From Verrucomicrobiota bacterium (GTDB lineage: Bacteria; Verrucomicrobiota; Verrucomicrobiia; Limisphaerales; UBA1319), in contig JAKLHY010000002.1 of assembly GCA_022709905.1 (NCBI GenBank), positions 186,001 to 250,000 of the forward strand: a stretch of DNA of 64,000 bases, written 5' to 3'. Below, piece after piece: positions 60,671 through 64,000 of this stretch. Positions within the stretch are counted from its first letter, which is position 1; every line of letters begins with the position of its first letter. Made by a program: the position numbers and the translations under genes. The notes under the pieces were generated by a model, which saw only the letters and a program-made list of their open reading frames with translations, did not search any database and had not been told where the DNA came from.

Positions 60671-60928
60671 TAAATAGGTATCTGATCCCGGATTCCTCCT
60701 CTGTGCTCTCTGAGTCTGTGGTACAACCTTTTGGAGCCGCCAGACCGTCATCAGAGACTCGCGAGTTTCGGAGGGCCGAGTTTACGTCAAGAATACTTTT
60801 TACCACAGAGAACCCAGAGACCACAGAGAAGAAAGATTTGGCGGGATGAATTGCCATCCAAGAAGTTACTGGATGAACGATCTGATTGCAGCACCGGGTA
60901 ATGTCCTGCGGCTTATCTCTTGATCGCG
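60671..60928. repeat. Mixed degenerate repeats upstream of epsI
   Basis: Holds a solo arm of family C (60770-60786), an ACCACAGAGA-CCCAGAGACC type repeat (60800-60830) also found at 63640-63670, and CTGTGGTA-AACCTTTTGGAGCC (60716-60740) resembling 63494-63520. No gene. Confidence 0.55.
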
Positions 60929-61831
60929 ATGACAGCTCCCCAGCGTACCCAAGCCGGCGACGGATCGCCCCCCAATCACCAGCCGCCGGATACCGGTCAC
61001 CGGTTACCGGTCCTCCTGTATTTCGTCTTTGTGCTGTTCGCTCTTTGTCTCGCCGCTCCTTGGTTGTGGTTCAGTCTGGGAGCCCGTTTATTGCCCGATC
61101 AAGCGAATGACACCCAATCCAGGCTGTGGATCGAGATCAACACCAATCTGCCTGGACTCGTCTTTGTCCCGGAATCCCTCGACCCAAAGACCGTCGCCAT
61201 CTTGAGCACAACAAATATTATCAATGGTTCCTTCTATGAAGGACAGGCTCCTGCCAATCCGCCGCAAAACCGCATAAACCATCAGCAAAATAATGGGGAT
61301 CACCCCACCGAAAATGGGGCCTCGGCGCCCGTCAAAAAGGCCGTGATTCAAGCGATGCTGGCCACGTGGGAAGCCAACGCGGCCAAGACCCTGGGAAGCC
61401 GGATGCACACCCCCGATACCTGCTGGCTGGGCAGCGGATGGAAAGAAGTGCCGGGTCTGGTATCTCGAACGACTCCAATCGAAATGGGGACCAATTCTGT
61501 CATCGTTCAATCACGAGTCTTTGAAATGCAGCCGGGAAGCCCGCGGGTGTGTGTGGCTTGGATATTCTTCATCAACGGACGCCCTCAAGAAGAAAAGTGG
61601 ACTCAAGAGGGAGAGCGAAGGTTTGGCTCGTTGGGTTACACCTTTGCCAGAGGTCGAATGTTTCTCCAGAACACCCTCATTGCCCTCCTGCACCCCAGCC
61701 TCGAGGGGAACACCGTGCAATTCTTCCGTTTATTTTGTCAGGTTGACGGCGACGCAACAGCCGCGAGGGAGCATATCCAGCGCCTCGCAAAGCAAATATT
61801 CAATTGCCGTGCTTCAAAGGTTGAATTGTGA
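60929..61831 (+). CDS. epsI: Exosortase-associated protein of the EpsI family
   Basis: 300 residues. An N-terminal Pro-rich stretch and membrane helix (LLYFVFVLFALCLAAPWLWF) are followed by a periplasmic EpsI-like domain with the conserved HTPDTCWLGSGWKEV block and VAWIFFINGRP. EpsI proteins accompany exosortases, often as fusions or next-door genes, and support PEP-CTERM sorting or linked polysaccharide export. The final codons and stop lie in a repeat end (GTTGAATTGTGAGAT) that also ends the REP-transposase relic at 41252, so the C-terminus may be truncated. Confidence 0.78.
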   Translation: MTAPQRTQAGDGSPPNHQPPDTGHRLPVLLYFVFVLFALCLAAPWLWFSLGARLLPDQANDTQSRLWIEINTNLPGLVFVPESLDPKTVAILSTTNIINGSFYEGQAPANPPQNRINHQQNNGDHPTENGASAPVKKAVIQAMLATWEANAAKTLGSRMHTPDTCWLGSGWKEVPGLVSRTTPIEMGTNSVIVQSRVFEMQPGSPRVCVAWIFFINGRPQEEKWTQEGERRFGSLGYTFARGRMFLQNTLIALLHPSLEGNTVQFFRLFCQVDGDATAAREHIQRLAKQIFNCRASKVEL

Positions 61832-61905
61832 GATTTGAACCCAGAATCTTTTCCTCGCCAGTCATCGATCCCCCTCTGTGCTCTCGGTGTCCTGATACGG
61901 TTTCC

Positions 61906-63459
61906 AGAGTTATTCATCCGGTGGCAAGGAGAGCCCGAGGAAGCTCCCCGCAGCCAACGGTGAATAACTCTGCGGCGAGCAAAAATTTGCGGTCGGATTA
62001 TAGTAAATCTGGCCGCACCGCCCCAGGTCCATCACGGTCGTCTGTGTCTGGCCGTGCGAAGGTTTCACAGAGTTTACCGGCGGACCTGGAGGCTCCGGTC
62101 AAAAAGTCTGAGCGAATAGTAGCCCATGAGGCTCCCAGTATCAGATCGACTCGGAACCGGGCCCAGGTGCTGCGGCAACCTAAGGAACCTATGAAGACAT
62201 GGACGGAGAGTCGGTTTTATGCCGGCCTGGATTGGGCCAAAGACCATCACGATGTGGTGGTGGTAGATCCCCAGGGCACCATCGTGGCGGATTTTCGCTT
62301 TGCCCATACCTTGGAGGGATGGAAACAATTTCAAGAGAAGATAGCCCCCTTCATGCCCCTGGCGGTGGTGTTAGAGACCAGCCAAGGCATGGCCGTGGAT
62401 CAACTCATGGCGGCCCACTGCCTGGTCTTTGCCTTGCATGCCAAGAGTGCCCAGCGTTACCGCGATCGCAAGATTCCCAGCGGCAACAAGACCGACCGGA
62501 GCGACGCCTGGGCTTTGGCCGAAGCCCTGCGCACCGACGGATCTCAGTGGGCCCCTCTGCAGCCGGGCGATCCCCTGGCGGAGCAGATCCGGCTCTTGTG
62601 CCGGGATGAAATGAGCCTGATTCAACAACGCACGCTCTTGGTCAACCAGTTGCAGCAGGCTCTCTACGAATATTATCCGGTTGTCCTGGAAGCCTTTGAA
62701 GACTGGACGATGGAGTCGGCCTGGGATTTTGTGATTGAGTTTCCTACGCCCCAAGCCTTGCAGAAGGCGGGTCGACGCCGTTGGGAAAAGTTTCTGCACG
62801 CGCATCATTTGTGGCGGCAAAAGACCGCGGAGGAACGCCTGGCCATTTTTGCGCGGGCCACGGAGTTTTGTGGCGCGCCGACCACCCTGGAGGCCAAGAG
62901 TCTGCTGGCTTTGAGCCTGGCCAAATTGCTCCGCACCCTGCAAGCGCAGTTAAATCAATACCGCCAACGGATCCAACAATTATCCGAACAACATCCGCAT
63001 CATGACTTGTTTGATTCCTTACCCGGAGCGGGAGCCACTTTGGCGCCGCGCTTGCTCGGCAGCCTGGGCGCTCAGCCGGATCGATTTGAGAATCATCAAG
63101 CCCTTCAGTGCCTGGCCGGAACTGCTCCTGTCAGCTACCAGTCGGGTCAAATCCACAAGGTGCATCTGCGTTATCAGTGCGACAAATTCCTCCGCCAAAC
63201 CGTCCATCTGTGGAGTGATTGCAGCCGCAAAACCTGCACCTGGGCACAAGTCTATTATCAAAAGAAACGCGCCGAAGGCAAAAGCCATGCCTGCGCCCTA
63301 CGTTGCCTGGGCCAACGCTGGCTTAAAATCCTCTGGAAAATGTGGCAAACAAAAACCCCCTATAACCCAGAACTTCATGCAGCCAACCAACAAAAACATG
63401 GCTCCTGGGTTCTCACCTTAATGCCCCAGAAACAGACCGCCTGTTCGGGTGAATAACTT
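61906..63459 (+). mobile_element. IS110-family insertion sequence
   Basis: Contains one transposase gene. AGAGTTATTCA (61906-61916) is repeated inverted as TGAATAACTCT (61961-61971), and the 3' end shows TGAATAACTT (63450-63459), which contains the transposase stop. The 5' non-coding 280 bases are long, as expected for IS110-group elements that encode a guide RNA there. Exact ends are uncertain. Confidence 0.7.
62191..63456 (+). CDS. IS110-family transposase
   Basis: 421 residues. The RuvC-like DEDD domain comes first: Asp in FYAGLDWAKDHHDVVVVD, Glu in VLETSQGMAVDQL, then the GNKTDRSDAWALAEAL block. The C-terminal Tnp_20 part has FDSLPGAGATLAPRLLGSLG, CLAGTAPVSYQSGQ with the conserved Ser, and HLRYQCDKFLRQTVH. 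Full length. ATG 62191 follows TAAGGA; the open frame extends upstream through the non-coding end. Apparently intact. Confidence 0.93.
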   Translation: MKTWTESRFYAGLDWAKDHHDVVVVDPQGTIVADFRFAHTLEGWKQFQEKIAPFMPLAVVLETSQGMAVDQLMAAHCLVFALHAKSAQRYRDRKIPSGNKTDRSDAWALAEALRTDGSQWAPLQPGDPLAEQIRLLCRDEMSLIQQRTLLVNQLQQALYEYYPVVLEAFEDWTMESAWDFVIEFPTPQALQKAGRRRWEKFLHAHHLWRQKTAEERLAIFARATEFCGAPTTLEAKSLLALSLAKLLRTLQAQLNQYRQRIQQLSEQHPHHDLFDSLPGAGATLAPRLLGSLGAQPDRFENHQALQCLAGTAPVSYQSGQIHKVHLRYQCDKFLRQTVHLWSDCSRKTCTWAQVYYQKKRAEGKSHACALRCLGQRWLKILWKMWQTKTPYNPELHAANQQKHGSWVLTLMPQKQTACSGE

Positions 63460-63972
63460 TTATGAAAAAAGACTTTTCAGCAGAGAGAATAACTCTGTGG
63501 TATAACCTTTGTGAGCCGCTAATCCGTAGTCAGAGGCTCAAGACAAGAGATAACGTCGAACATCGGACGAAAGACACTGCAAGGATCGCGTGAGCCCGTA
63601 AGATGGGGAGCATGAAGAAGTTGTATTTAGAAACCATTTACCACAGAGGACACCGAGATCACCGAGAAGAGGAAATGATTCGTCAACTCGGTAGCTTAAG
63701 AAACCGAGGAAGGGTAGGGCGTGATGTTTCATCGAGTTGCCGCCAAATTCAAATGACCATCGAGACGGAGCGCGAACTTCAGTCCGCATCCTCAAAGTCA
63801 AACAGAGCCTCAAAATGCCCACGATGCCCGGTCTGCAGAAGCTTGTGGGTCGCGTGTCCCCACGCGGTGATTCTTCAGACGTCGAGCATAACAGCCGATC
63901 ATCGTAAAGACTGCGCCAGTCCTCTGGCGCTTTCGTCCAGTGTTTAACGTTCAACGTGAGTTCTTTCTCCCC
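63460..63972. repeat. Gene-free stretch of dispersed repeats
   Basis: Contains CTGTGGTATAACCTTTG (about 63493), a CACAGAGGACACCGAGATCA type repeat (63642-63668), a long family E copy (63722-63792) and a family F hairpin (63851-63866). Open frames here run through the repeats and are not supported as genes. Confidence 0.6.
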
Positions 63973-64000
63973 ATGTCCGTTCCTGACCATCAGTCACTGG
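63973..64000 (+). CDS. Possible start of a gene running off the right edge
   Basis: ATG 63973 opens a frame (MSVPDHQSL) that is cut by the window. Only nine codons are visible, so nothing can be said of its product. Confidence 0.25.

Noticed and set aside
63538..63990. Open frames in the last 460 bases
   Set aside because: They run through at least three dispersed repeat types and hairpins.

Overview
The window looks like chromosomal DNA from a Gram-negative bacterium of the Verrucomicrobiota. The lpxD and lolA-like genes imply an outer membrane. A protein resembling a Planctomycetes/Verrucomicrobia-restricted family (Minf_1886-like), a PEP-CTERM protein with exosortase and EpsI, an H-X9-DG pseudopilin, an orphan MacB-type permease and an ECF sigma factor beside a kinase-WD40 protein all point to that phylum. 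This assignment is inferred from gene content; no rRNA gene is present.

Left part (1-31 kb) is mostly housekeeping. It starts with the end of a branched-chain amino acid ABC operon (livM-livG-livF) coupled to a degenerate PaaK-like gene. Next come a secreted GH127-type glycosidase and a minus-strand ymdB-xseA-alr operon joined by ATGA overlaps. They are followed by pgi, an enolase-superfamily enzyme, a PspA-like gene with an ABC-substrate-binding/OmpA fusion, panD-lpxD, rplM-rpsI, argC, and leuD divergent from leuS. After that are a 44-codon membrane microgene, the Minf_1886-like gene, an ECF sigma factor with a large kinase-WD40 protein, and an M16 peptidase.

Middle part (31-48 kb) holds a pseudopilin and a regulatory cluster: an MglA-like GTPase, two roadblock proteins, and a receiver/DUF4388 protein with two small genes of unknown function. 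A PEP-CTERM protein follows behind a sigma54-like promoter. A MacB-type permease is broken by a decayed REP-type transposase element. Then come tRNA-Arg(CCG), a Tat-exported Gfo/Idh/MocA oxidoreductase, a Sel1 protein, hsp20-lon and a LolA-like protein.

Right part (48-64 kb) is an accessory and surface-polysaccharide region. A MarR/GbsR-like regulator precedes a nucleotide-sugar dehydrogenase, gmhA-like, rfbB and rfbA genes. These run into six two-gene modules of nucleotidyltransferase or toxin-antitoxin type (DUF6036-like pair, VapBC, MntA/HepT, two further nucleotidyltransferase pairs, ParDE) packed around an exosortase gene. The exosortase partner epsI lies 2.8 kb away, beyond a block bounded by inverted copies of a 135-bp repeat. 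An IS110-family element follows.

At least five families of short dispersed repeats are visible by eye. Two behave like MITEs. Their outer base completes the TAG stop codon of the neighbouring gene in three of three full or clearly bounded insertions. The exosortase, EpsI and PEP-CTERM protein probably form one surface-anchoring pathway, and the rfb/ugd genes probably feed the associated polysaccharide.
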